Shown here in pieces: positions 1 through 7,109 of a DNA stretch of 64,000 nt. The stretch is from the NCBI GenBank assembly GCA_030154265.1, contig JASKKH010000005.1, positions 1 to 64,000 of the forward strand, given 5' to 3'. A program made the position numbers and the translations under genes. Below the pieces are notes generated by a model. It was not told the origin of the DNA and made no database searches. It worked only from the letters and a program-made list of their open reading frames with translations. The stretch is from Clostridia bacterium (GTDB lineage: Bacteria > Bacillota > DSM-521 > Neomoorellales > Neomoorellaceae). Position 1 is the stretch's first letter, and each line of letters opens with the position of its first letter.

Positions 1-89
1 TTATGTTAATCAATAACCGTCCAAGGAAATGCTTAGGATGGAAAACTTCATTTGAAACATTTATGGAAGAACTGTCGCACTTGGTTTGA
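1..89 (+). CDS. IS30-family transposase, C-terminal fragment (cut by window edge)
   Basis: The frame read from base 3 ends in TGA at 87-89 and encodes a tail containing NNRPRKCLGWKTSFE. This matches the highly conserved C-terminus of IS30-family DDE transposases (NNRPRK..GWKTP.E). Only the last 28 codons are in the window, so it cannot be told whether the full gene to the left is intact. No clear IS30 terminal repeat could be fixed downstream. Family call is from motif recognition. Confidence 0.75.
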   Translation, partial: MLINNRPRKCLGWKTSFETFMEELSHLV

Positions 90-162
90 CAAACCGTCAT
101 AATAATTCAATCTTTCTTTTGTACTTAATAGTACTTATCTTTTTTGTCTTATTAAAAATTGC

Positions 163-180
163 TTATTTTGCAAAAGACTT
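163..180 (+). repeat. IS-end-like motif repeated at 33111-33128
   Basis: The 18 bases here match 16 of 18 bases of the right end of the insertion sequence at 33111-33128, including 14 identical bases in a row (TTATTTTGCAAAAG). It lies just in front of the rhodanese pseudogene. It may be a relic end of a related element or, because it is AT-rich, coincidence. Confidence 0.35.
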
Positions 181-183
181 ATA

Positions 184-587
184 ATGAAAAAAACAATACT
201 TTCAATATTACTTATATTAACACTTATCTTTAGTATAGGTTACAGCGACCAAAGTAAGTCACCTAAAGTAACTTATCAAAACTTCCTCAAAGCGAAACAC
301 ATGAGCGATTACAGAAAGAAGAAAACATCATTTTACTGGATATGCGAACACCAGAAAAATATAAGGAAAAACATATACCTGGTAGCATTTTAATTCCAGT
401 TGATAAACTTCAACAAAAAGTAGAAACACAAATAAAGGATAAAAATGCAACAATTTTTGTATATTGCAGAAGTGGAAACCGGAGTATTACAACAACAAAA
501 ATTCTAGTAAAGCTGGGATATACCAACGTTTATAATTTAGGTGGTATTAAAACCTGGCAGTACGAAACAGAATCTGATATTTACTAA
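184..587 (+). pseudogene. Rhodanese-like secreted protein, frameshifted
   Basis: Two overlapping frames make one rhodanese-domain protein. The first (184-393) gives an N-terminal hydrophobic signal (MKKTILSILLILTLIFSIG). The second, open from upstream of 342 to 587, carries LLDMRTPEKYKEKHIPGS, the active-site loop CRSGNRS and the closing NLGGIKTW. Homologous sequence leaves the first frame near 275-300 and continues in the second (RLQKEENIILLDMR), so one indel splits the gene. The signal ends SIGYS, where many such proteins have a lipobox cysteine; a Cys-to-Tyr change is an inference. The catalytic cysteine survives, but no single full-length product can be made. Confidence 0.75.
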
Positions 588-613
588 TATATATTAAGTA
601 AAAATCTATTTAA

Positions 614-741
614 GGGGCTACCCCAAAAGGGTTAAGATGATTTATCCTAAAAAGTATCCCGTATCACTAAAGTAGTACGGGATTAACTATGCTTAAGATT
701 TAGTTACTATCCCTTAAAACACTGATAAATCGAGTAACTAA
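614..741. repeat. Palindrome-rich spacer between the rhodanese pseudogene and lexA
   Basis: The gene-free stretch 588-879 contains three inverted repeats: GGGGCTACCCC at 614-624; ATCCCGTA (656-663) with TACGGGAT (676-683); and TTAGTTACT (700-708) with AGTAACTAA (733-741). None is followed by a clear T-run, so none is a convincing terminator. The first resembles ends of some insertion sequences and is partly echoed in inverted form near 757-768. A decayed miniature element is one explanation; function unknown. Confidence 0.35.
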
Positions 742-801
742 CACTCCAATTTTTCGGGTAGTAACATGCCTAAAAATTCATAACAATAGATAAAATATTA
801 C

Positions 802-819
802 CGAACAATTGTTTATAAT
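802..819 (+). promoter_or_regulatory. LexA box overlapping the lexA -10 element
   Basis: CGAACAATTGTTTA at 802-815 fits the Gram-positive LexA/DinR operator core GAAC-N4-GTTY. A perfect -10 hexamer TATAAT lies at 814-819, so a bound repressor would cover the promoter. No good -35 is visible. This predicts SOS autoregulation of the gene that starts at 880. Confidence 0.75.
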
Positions 820-879
820 CAAAAAATATGTTAGGATTATTCATAACATAGTGTACATCTTACTGGAGGAGGGATATTA

Positions 880-1494
880 TTGCAACCCGATTTAACACCA
901 AAACAACGAATGGTACTAAATCACATACGTGATTTTATTGAATTACATAAATACCCCCCAACTGTTAGAGACATATGTAAAGCAACAGGACTAAAATCTA
1001 GTTCTACTGTTCACGGCCATTTAAAAAAGTTAGAAGAAAAAGGATACATACGCCGTGATCCAACTCGTTCCAGAACAATAGAACTTCTATCATACCACCC
1101 CCCTGCTACTAATAAAAACATAATTGACATTCCATTAGTAGAAAAAATCACAGCTGGAGAACCTATCTTAGCCACTGAAAATATAGAAGATATATTCCCT
1201 TTACCATCTGATTTGGTCGGAAGTGAAAATGCTTTTATGTTACATGTACGTGGTGATAGTATGATAGAAGCAGGTATTTTAAATGGCGATTATTTAATTG
1301 TCAGACCTCAAAATACAGCAAACAATGGTGATATTATCGTAGCTCTATTAGGTGAAAAAGCCACTGTAAAATACTTTTATCATAATGGAGATTACGTTAA
1401 ATTAGTACCTGCTAATAAGCAGATGGAGCCTATTATAACCAAAGATATAAAAATATTAGGTAAGGTAATCAGTCTTTATCGCCGGTTATCTTAA
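880..1494 (+). CDS. lexA: LexA SOS repressor
   Basis: LexA represses DNA-damage genes and cleaves itself when stimulated by RecA filaments. The 204-residue protein has the N-terminal winged helix (about 1-70; TVRDICKATGLKSSSTVHGHL), the Ala92-Gly93 cleavage site in TAGEP, the nucleophile Ser127 in RGDSM and the general-base Lys164 in ATVKY. Length is normal. The start is TTG at 880, 6 bases after a strong GGAGGAGGG; no in-frame ATG lies upstream. Its 3' end overlaps the convergent lyase gene by 26 bases. The LexA box at 802-815 indicates autoregulation. recA is at 38 kb, outside this unit. Confidence 0.97.
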   Translation: MQPDLTPKQRMVLNHIRDFIELHKYPPTVRDICKATGLKSSSTVHGHLKKLEEKGYIRRDPTRSRTIELLSYHPPATNKNIIDIPLVEKITAGEPILATENIEDIFPLPSDLVGSENAFMLHVRGDSMIEAGILNGDYLIVRPQNTANNGDIIVALLGEKATVKYFYHNGDYVKLVPANKQMEPIITKDIKILGKVISLYRRLS

Positions 1495-2776
1495 ATAACC
1501 CTTTATTCATCATTTCTTGAGCAGCCATTAAAAAAGCTACTTTAGAGTAAAGATAAGCCTGTCCACCTTGCAAATAAACAACATAGGGTTCCCTTAAAGG
1601 TGCATCGGCACTCAATTCAATGGAAGACCCTTGGATAAAAGTTCCACCAGCCATAATTACCGGATCTTTATAACCTGGTAAAGACGCAGGTTCTGGCCGC
1701 GTCATAGACTCTATTGGACTTCCTTTTTGTAGTCCTTGACAAAAAGCAACTAACGCTTCACTACTCCCTAAAACAATACATTGAACTATATCTTTTCTAG
1801 GAGTGTCAGGTAAAGGATTAACAGCATAACCTAAATCCTTAAAAAAAGTTGCAGCTACAATTGCCCCATAGAGGGCTTCCCTTACCACAAGTGGAGCCAA
1901 ATATAAACCTTGATAATAGAGACGTTTATCATTAAAAGCACCTAGCTCCGCCCCTAAACCCGGAGCTGTAAGACGTGCAGCAACCCGTTCCACTAACTCC
2001 TCTCGTCCTACTATATATCCACCACCTGGAGCCAACCCCCCTCCAGGATTTTTTATTAATGAGCCTACGCTCAAATCAGCCCCAACTTCTCCAGGTTCCT
2101 GCCTTTCTACAAATTCACCGTAACAATTGTCTACTAAACAAATTGTATCTTTATTTGCTTTTTTTATTGTATCAATAATTTTAGATAAATCCTCAATACC
2201 GAGGGAAGGTCTTAATGAATAACCACGTGACCGCTGGATAAGGCACATACGGGGTTTTAAGGAAGATACTGCCCCAAACAATTCTTTTAGATTGGGCTGC
2301 TCGTATTCATCTAATTCTACTTCAGCATATTTTATCCCCCATTCCCCAAGATTACCAGGTACTAGTGGTTTAAGACCAATAACCGTAGTCAAGGTATCAT
2401 ATGGTCGGCCACAAGCTGAAAGCAGTATATCCCCTGGACGCAATAGAGCACTTAGGGCCAATGTAAGAGCATGGGTTCCTGAAACAATTTGTGGACGTAC
2501 TAGACCCGCTTTTCCGCCAAATAGTTTTGCATAAATTCTATCAAGAGTATCCCTACCCAAATCTCCATAACCATAACCGGTGGAATCTTGGAAATGATAT
2601 TCAGTTACTCCTTCTTTTTGAAAAGCTTTAAGAACCTTAAAATGATTAAAAGAACTTATTACATCTACAGTCTCAAGATATTCTTTACTTTTTACCTCCG
2701 CTTTGTATAACTTTTCTATCAACCTGTTGTCGATATCAAAAAAATTATTTATATCACATAACCAATCCAAAAACAT
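1469..2776 (-). CDS. PLP-dependent methionine gamma-lyase-like protein (YnbB / 'aluminium resistance' family)
   Basis: Fold-type I PLP enzyme of the family annotated as YnbB, aluminium resistance or Met_gamma_lyase; the true substrate is not established. The cofactor lysine is in GSLIKNPGGGLAPGGGY (Lys242 with the start used here), preceded by VDNCYGEF, and the N-terminal part has SGTHALTLALSALLRPGD. I chose ATG at 2776 (435 residues, usual length) after GATGGGGGT; a longer reading frame reaches 2854 but would run into the SpoVK-like gene, which ends at 2796. The two genes are 19 bases apart and probably cotranscribed. Tail-to-tail overlap of 26 bases with lexA. Confidence 0.9.
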   Translation of the reverse strand: MFLDWLCDINNFFDIDNRLIEKLYKAEVKSKEYLETVDVISSFNHFKVLKAFQKEGVTEYHFQDSTGYGYGDLGRDTLDRIYAKLFGGKAGLVRPQIVSGTHALTLALSALLRPGDILLSACGRPYDTLTTVIGLKPLVPGNLGEWGIKYAEVELDEYEQPNLKELFGAVSSLKPRMCLIQRSRGYSLRPSLGIEDLSKIIDTIKKANKDTICLVDNCYGEFVERQEPGEVGADLSVGSLIKNPGGGLAPGGGYIVGREELVERVAARLTAPGLGAELGAFNDKRLYYQGLYLAPLVVREALYGAIVAATFFKDLGYAVNPLPDTPRKDIVQCIVLGSSEALVAFCQGLQKGSPIESMTRPEPASLPGYKDPVIMAGGTFIQGSSIELSADAPLREPYVVYLQGGQAYLYSKVAFLMAAQEMMNKGLFKITGDKD

Positions 2777-2795
2777 GTACCCCCATCTTAAGAGA

Positions 2796-3791
2796 TCACC
2801 GGGAGTTATTATAACAGATTGGTGAACGAGTAAAAAGTTTATTTTGTTCTTCATTATCCTTCATCGGCATAAGCCAAACTAAATCTTGTTTTTCTATAAT
2901 CATTAATTCCTGTCGTGTAAGACTACTTTTATTTATAAGACGTAATGCTTGACGGCGAATAGCTTTCTCAATAATATTTCGAATCATGTGTGCATTACCA
3001 TTATGTCTATGCCCAAAAAATACCTCCCTAATTAAAAAATTTCTCAACATCTCTATAGCGTTTTGGGAAAGTACATATTGCCTATCATCTGCCATACTTT
3101 TAGCAATAGCCAATAATTCAGGAACTGTATAATCTGGAAATTCCAATTGAACAGAAAAACGAGAACGAAGTCCTGGATTAGTTTGTAGAAAATAATCCAT
3201 CTCGTCTTTATATCCAGCTAAAATTATTACAAGATTATCACGATAATCTTCCATACCCTTTACTAATACATCAATAGCTTCCCGACCAAAATCTTTTTCC
3301 CCACCTCTTGCTAATGAATAAGCTTCATCTATAAATAGAATTCCTCCAACAGCTTTTTTTAGCTGTTCCCGGGCTTTATGAGCAGTATGGCCAATATATT
3401 CACCAACCAAGTCAGCACGTTCAACCTCTATCAAGTGCCCTTGAGACAAAATATTTAGCTCTTTAAGAAGACGCCCCATAAGCCTTGCTACGGTACTTTT
3501 TCCCGTGCCTGGATTACCTTTAAAGATCATATGCAAAACAGTAGATACCTTTATTAGCCCTTCCTGCTGTCTACGACGTTGGATTTCTATAAATGCTCTT
3601 AACTCTTTTATTAAATCCTTGACCATCTCTAAACCGACCATATTATCTAGTTCAGCTAATATTGACTCTACTCTCTTCTTATTAATTAGATCGTTCTCTT
3701 TCTTACTTTTTTCGTTCGGAAGAGAGCGGCCTGAAAATTTGGTATTAATTTTACTGTTACCAATACCCAATTTGACTTGCAATATTTTCAC
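2796..3791 (-). CDS. spoVK: SpoVK-like AAA+ ATPase (CbbX/SpoVK family)
   Basis: 331-residue AAA+ protein with Walker A GNPGTGKST, Walker B ILFIDEAYSL, sensor region VIILAGYKDEM and the arginine region NPGLRSRF typical of SpoVK/CbbX ATPases. In Bacillus SpoVK is a sporulation-stage protein of unclear mechanism, often next to hfq and ynbB as here. The start is GTG at 3791, directly after GGGAGGGGTGGG. The first ~35 residues are polar and unlike the core domain. The C-terminal tail after about residue 290 is poorly conserved. Gene symbol is by family and context, so less certain than the AAA call. Confidence 0.88.
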   Translation of the reverse strand: MKILQVKLGIGNSKINTKFSGRSLPNEKSKKENDLINKKRVESILAELDNMVGLEMVKDLIKELRAFIEIQRRRQQEGLIKVSTVLHMIFKGNPGTGKSTVARLMGRLLKELNILSQGHLIEVERADLVGEYIGHTAHKAREQLKKAVGGILFIDEAYSLARGGEKDFGREAIDVLVKGMEDYRDNLVIILAGYKDEMDYFLQTNPGLRSRFSVQLEFPDYTVPELLAIAKSMADDRQYVLSQNAIEMLRNFLIREVFFGHRHNGNAHMIRNIIEKAIRRQALRLINKSSLTRQELMIIEKQDLVWLMPMKDNEEQNKLFTRSPICYNNSR

Positions 3792-3969
3792 CCCACCCCT
3801 CCCTACTTTTCTCTTTTTCTAATATATACGCAGTAACTCCTCCGAAAATAAAAAAGACTTATAATAACCCCTTTCCTTTTATATCCTTTTTACCAAAAAC
3901 CCTTTCTGAATATTAGTATTTAGGTAGCTAATTAAATAGATATTTTTATATTAAAATTTTACTAAAATT

Positions 3970-3996
3970 AAAAAATCCTCCGGTATTACCGGAGGA
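3970..3996 (-). terminator. Intrinsic terminator after hfq
   Basis: Perfect 9-bp hairpin TCCTCCGGT/ACCGGAGGA (3976-3984 with 3988-3996), loop of three, followed on the minus strand by six T residues (3970-3975). It lies 21 bases beyond the hfq stop codon and should end the miaB-mutS-mutL-miaA-hfq unit. The remaining spacer to 3791 shows no gene. Confidence 0.9.
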
Positions 3997-4017
3997 CTAA
4001 ATAGTTAAAATCCTTAC

Positions 4018-4260
4018 TTATTTTTCGCTCTTACTTTCTGCCATTAAGTTTACTGGTCGTAAAGGAACAATGGTTGAAATAGCATGTTTATAAATCATTT
4101 GCTGCTTTCCATCGCCATCTAACACAACAGTAAAATTGTCAAAGCCTCGTACTAACCCTTTAAGTTGAAAACCATTTACTAAATAAATTGTGACGGGAGT
4201 ATTTTCCCTGCGTAAAACGTTTAAGAACAAGTCCTGCAGGTTCCCTTGATTCTTAGTCAC
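4018..4260 (-). CDS. hfq: RNA chaperone Hfq
   Basis: Hfq is an Sm-like hexamer that binds small RNAs and mRNAs. The 80-residue protein shows the Sm1 region ([38 protein letters not shown]) and the Sm2 signature YKHAIST. The GTG start at 4260 has GGAGGGG upstream. It sits just after miaA (50-base gap), the usual miaA-hfq pair, and is followed by a strong terminator. The C-terminal tail is short, as in other Firmicutes. Confidence 0.98.
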   Translation of the reverse strand: MTKNQGNLQDLFLNVLRRENTPVTIYLVNGFQLKGLVRGFDNFTVVLDGDGKQQMIYKHAISTIVPLRPVNLMAESKSEK

Positions 4261-4310
4261 TTTTGTCCCCTCCAGGTTGGTATTTTGGTATTTTTTGTAT
4301 TAGTATAACC

Positions 4311-5282
4311 TTATTCTACATTTATATTAATTGTCCTGCTAATATATGTAGCAATTGCCAAAGAAAGTTTATTTATTTCTTCTTTACCTTTTATCTCCCA
4401 CCACTTTAACCGTTTATCCCTTCGAAACCATGTTAGCTGCCTTTTCGCAAAACGTCTCGTATTCCTTTTTAAAAGATATACAGCATCTTCAAATCCTATT
4501 TCTCCACGTAAATATGAAATTATCTCTTTATAGCCCAGCGCTTGAAAAGCTGGGAGGTTATAATCGTAATGTTTAATTAAATTGCGAACTTCCTCAACTA
4601 ACCCCTGGGCAATCAATCTGTCGACTCTTTCTTCAATTCTACGATAAAGCATTTGCCTTGGCATAGTTAAGGCTACCACTGCAAGATTATAAATTGAATC
4701 TTTTTTTTCCCGATATTTTCGTGCTTCTGATATAGGTTTACCTGTTAGAGTATATACTTCTAGAGCTCGTACCAATCTACGCCGATTATTTGGATGAATA
4801 CGTTTGGCTGCTTCCGGATCAACTTTTTTAAGTTCATTATGAAGATATTTATTACCATATTCCATGGCCAATTTCTCAAAATGTTTTCTGGTTTTTTCAT
4901 TACCGGGCATAGGTACAAACTTATAAGGGTCTACTACGGCCTGGTAATATAACCCTGTTCCCCCTACAAGCATAGGTAAATGCCCACGACTATTTATATT
5001 TTCAATTGTTGTACGTGCAAGTTTTTGAAAATCAGCAACACTAAATGATTCATCTGGGTTTACAATATCTAATAAATGATGAGGTATATATGAACCATCG
5101 GGTCCCACTCGTTCTGATAGATGTAATTTAGCCGTCCCAATATCCATTCCTTTATATACCTGAGCCGAATCACAAGAAATTATTTCTCCATTAAGTATAG
5201 AGGCAACCCTTAAAGAAATTTCCGATTTCCCAGTAGCTGTAGGACCCACTATAGCCGCTAACGGTTGTTTAATGGTGACCAA
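4311..5282 (-). CDS. miaA: tRNA dimethylallyltransferase MiaA
   Basis: Transfers the dimethylallyl group from DMAPP to A37 of tRNAs reading UNN codons. The 323-residue protein has the P-loop GPTATGKS near residue 13, DSAQVYKGMDIGTAK, and GGTGLYYQA of the family. The product is the substrate for MiaB, encoded in the same cluster. The start is TTG at 5282 with GAGGAG nine bases upstream; no ATG fits. The leader contains the A16 tract that begins in the mutL stop codon. Confidence 0.97.
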   Translation of the reverse strand: MVTIKQPLAAIVGPTATGKSEISLRVASILNGEIISCDSAQVYKGMDIGTAKLHLSERVGPDGSYIPHHLLDIVNPDESFSVADFQKLARTTIENINSRGHLPMLVGGTGLYYQAVVDPYKFVPMPGNEKTRKHFEKLAMEYGNKYLHNELKKVDPEAAKRIHPNNRRRLVRALEVYTLTGKPISEARKYREKKDSIYNLAVVALTMPRQMLYRRIEERVDRLIAQGLVEEVRNLIKHYDYNLPAFQALGYKEIISYLRGEIGFEDAVYLLKRNTRRFAKRQLTWFRRDKRLKWWEIKGKEEINKLSLAIATYISRTININVE

Positions 5283-5297
5283 TCTTTATATCTCCTC

Positions 5298-5313
5298 TTT
5301 TTTTTTTTTTTTT
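5298..5313 (-). repeat. Homopolymer: sixteen A on the mRNA strand, between mutL and miaA
   Basis: Sixteen consecutive T on the plus strand. On the mRNA the run begins inside the mutL stop codon TAA and ends just before the miaA Shine-Dalgarno. Tracts this long are slippage-prone, but a length change would not shift either reading frame because the stop is made at the first bases of the run. Confidence 0.95.
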
Positions 5314-7081
5314 AGGTTCTTCGAAAATAACGCGCCAACATATCCTGGTCAATACAAGTAATTGTGGGCCTACCATGAGGGCAAGTATAAGGATGTTCCG
5401 TGGCCTGTAAATCTTCTAAAAGCTTTTGCATTTCCACCAAATTCATCTTATCCCCTGCCTTAATTGCACCATGACAAGATACTAGCTTTAAAAGTCTTTC
5501 TGATGCAGGAAGATAACTATCTTTAGTAAGAAACTCTTCTAGTATCTCTCTTTCCTTTCCTGGAGGAATACCAATAGGAATAGAACGAAGTATAAAACTA
5601 TTTTTACCAAAGTTTTCAACAATAAAACCAAATTCTCTTAGTGTTATAATTTGGTCTATTAACTTTAATGTAATTGACGGTTCTAGATGCAAAGTTACAA
5701 GTGGCTGTAACATCTGGGCCGGCCAGTTATTTTCCTTTACTCGCTTTTTAAGACTTTCATAGCGGCATCTTTCATGAGCCGCATGTTGATCAATAATATA
5801 TAAACCTTCTTTTCCCTCAGCAAGAATATAAGAATTAGAAACTTGGCCTATAACCTGTAATACTGGTAGAGAATTATTATTAGAAACTGTCTTTTTATTT
5901 TCTTCTAAGTAATTTTTATTCTTAATACCTTCCTTTAATAGATAATCTCCCCAATTGCTTGCTTGTTCTTTCCTTTCTTCAGGTTGTTCCCTTACCTCAA
6001 AATTTAAATTCGTTTGGAATAAAAGTTTACTATCGTTCTGTCTTTTATGTTGGCTAATTTCTGCCGAAGCTATTGATTTTGGTGTGACCAACGCCTTTTT
6101 TATTAATTCAGCTATTCTCTGAGCCATTTGATATTCCTGTTGGAAACGGACTTCTAGTTTAGCTGGATGAACATTAACATCAACAAGACTTGGGTTAATT
6201 TCCACTTGCAAAAGAAATATAGGATGCCTTCCATTAGGAATTATTCCTTGATAACATTTTTCTACTGTCTGAACTATAGTTCGGTTATGGATATAACGGC
6301 CATTAACAATTATAATTTGTTGATTTCGGTTATATTTATGTAACCATGGTGGTGAAACGAAACCTATTAGTTTCCAATCTGGGCCTGAACCCGTTACGGG
6401 TAATAACTCCTTACCTATCTTTAAACCAAAAACAGAAGCTATTACCGTTTTGAGATCTCCATTCCCCGTAGTTACTAAAATAGGTCTTCTATCTAGACTA
6501 AAATTAAAAGCGACTTCAGGATGAGAAAGTGCTAACCTTTCAATAGTTACTGCTATTGCTCTTGCTTCTACAGAAGGTTTCTTCAGATATTTAAGACGTG
6601 CCGGAGTGTTATTAAATAAATCCGTTACTGATATAACTGTGCCCGGTGGACAACCTATTTCCGATATTTTAGGTTGACCCCCATTAGAAATATTAACTTT
6701 GGTTCCTACTAAACTATTTACTCTACGAGTAATCATTTCAACTTTGGCTACAGCCGCAATACTAGCAAGGGCTTCACCCCTAAACCCTAAAGTAATAATA
6801 TTGTTCAAATCAGAAGCCCTACGAATTTTACTAGTCGCATGTCTAGCAAAAGCCAGGGAAGCATCTTCCCGACTTATCCCTTCACCGTCGTCTCTAACAC
6901 GAATTAAGCTAGTACCACCATCATTAACATCAACAGTAATATGCTTAGCTGCTGCGTCTAGTGAGTTCTCTACCAACTCTTTTACAACAGAGGCTGGTCT
7001 CTCTACTACTTCCCCAGCAGCTATTTGATTAGCAGTCATTTGGTCTAATATTAAAATCTTAGACTCTTTTTGACTACTCAA
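5312..7081 (-). CDS. mutL: DNA mismatch repair protein MutL
   Basis: MutL links MutS mismatch recognition to strand nicking. The 589-residue protein has the N-terminal GHKL ATPase (IAAGEVVERPASVVKELVENSLDA, DDGEGI, GFRGEAL) and a C-terminal endonuclease domain with DQHAAHERCRYE, SCHGAIK and CPHGRP, the metal-site motifs of nicking-competent MutL. A TTG start at 7081 gives the usual short N-terminus and follows GGGGATGA. The spacing to mutS is 28 bases. Present in organisms without MutH, as expected here. Confidence 0.98.
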   Translation of the reverse strand: MSSQKESKILILDQMTANQIAAGEVVERPASVVKELVENSLDAAAKHITVDVNDGGTSLIRVRDDGEGISREDASLAFARHATSKIRRASDLNNIITLGFRGEALASIAAVAKVEMITRRVNSLVGTKVNISNGGQPKISEIGCPPGTVISVTDLFNNTPARLKYLKKPSVEARAIAVTIERLALSHPEVAFNFSLDRRPILVTTGNGDLKTVIASVFGLKIGKELLPVTGSGPDWKLIGFVSPPWLHKYNRNQQIIIVNGRYIHNRTIVQTVEKCYQGIIPNGRHPIFLLQVEINPSLVDVNVHPAKLEVRFQQEYQMAQRIAELIKKALVTPKSIASAEISQHKRQNDSKLLFQTNLNFEVREQPEERKEQASNWGDYLLKEGIKNKNYLEENKKTVSNNNSLPVLQVIGQVSNSYILAEGKEGLYIIDQHAAHERCRYESLKKRVKENNWPAQMLQPLVTLHLEPSITLKLIDQIITLREFGFIVENFGKNSFILRSIPIGIPPGKEREILEEFLTKDSYLPASERLLKLVSCHGAIKAGDKMNLVEMQKLLEDLQATEHPYTCPHGRPTITCIDQDMLARYFRRT

Positions 7082-7109
7082 ATTATCATCCCCTGGTTCT
7101 TAGAAAAAG

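Noticed and set aside
176-186. TATAAT at 180-185 as a promoter
   Set aside because: It overlaps the start codon of the rhodanese pseudogene, so it cannot serve that gene; the AT-rich sequence makes such matches common.
2777-2854. Longer N-terminus of the PLP-lyase reaching 2854
   Set aside because: It would overlap the SpoVK-like gene, adds residues not typical of the family, and a better start with a ribosome site exists at 2776.
5298-5313. Phase-variable switch of mutL by the homopolymer
   Set aside because: The run starts within the stop codon itself, so slippage cannot change the protein.
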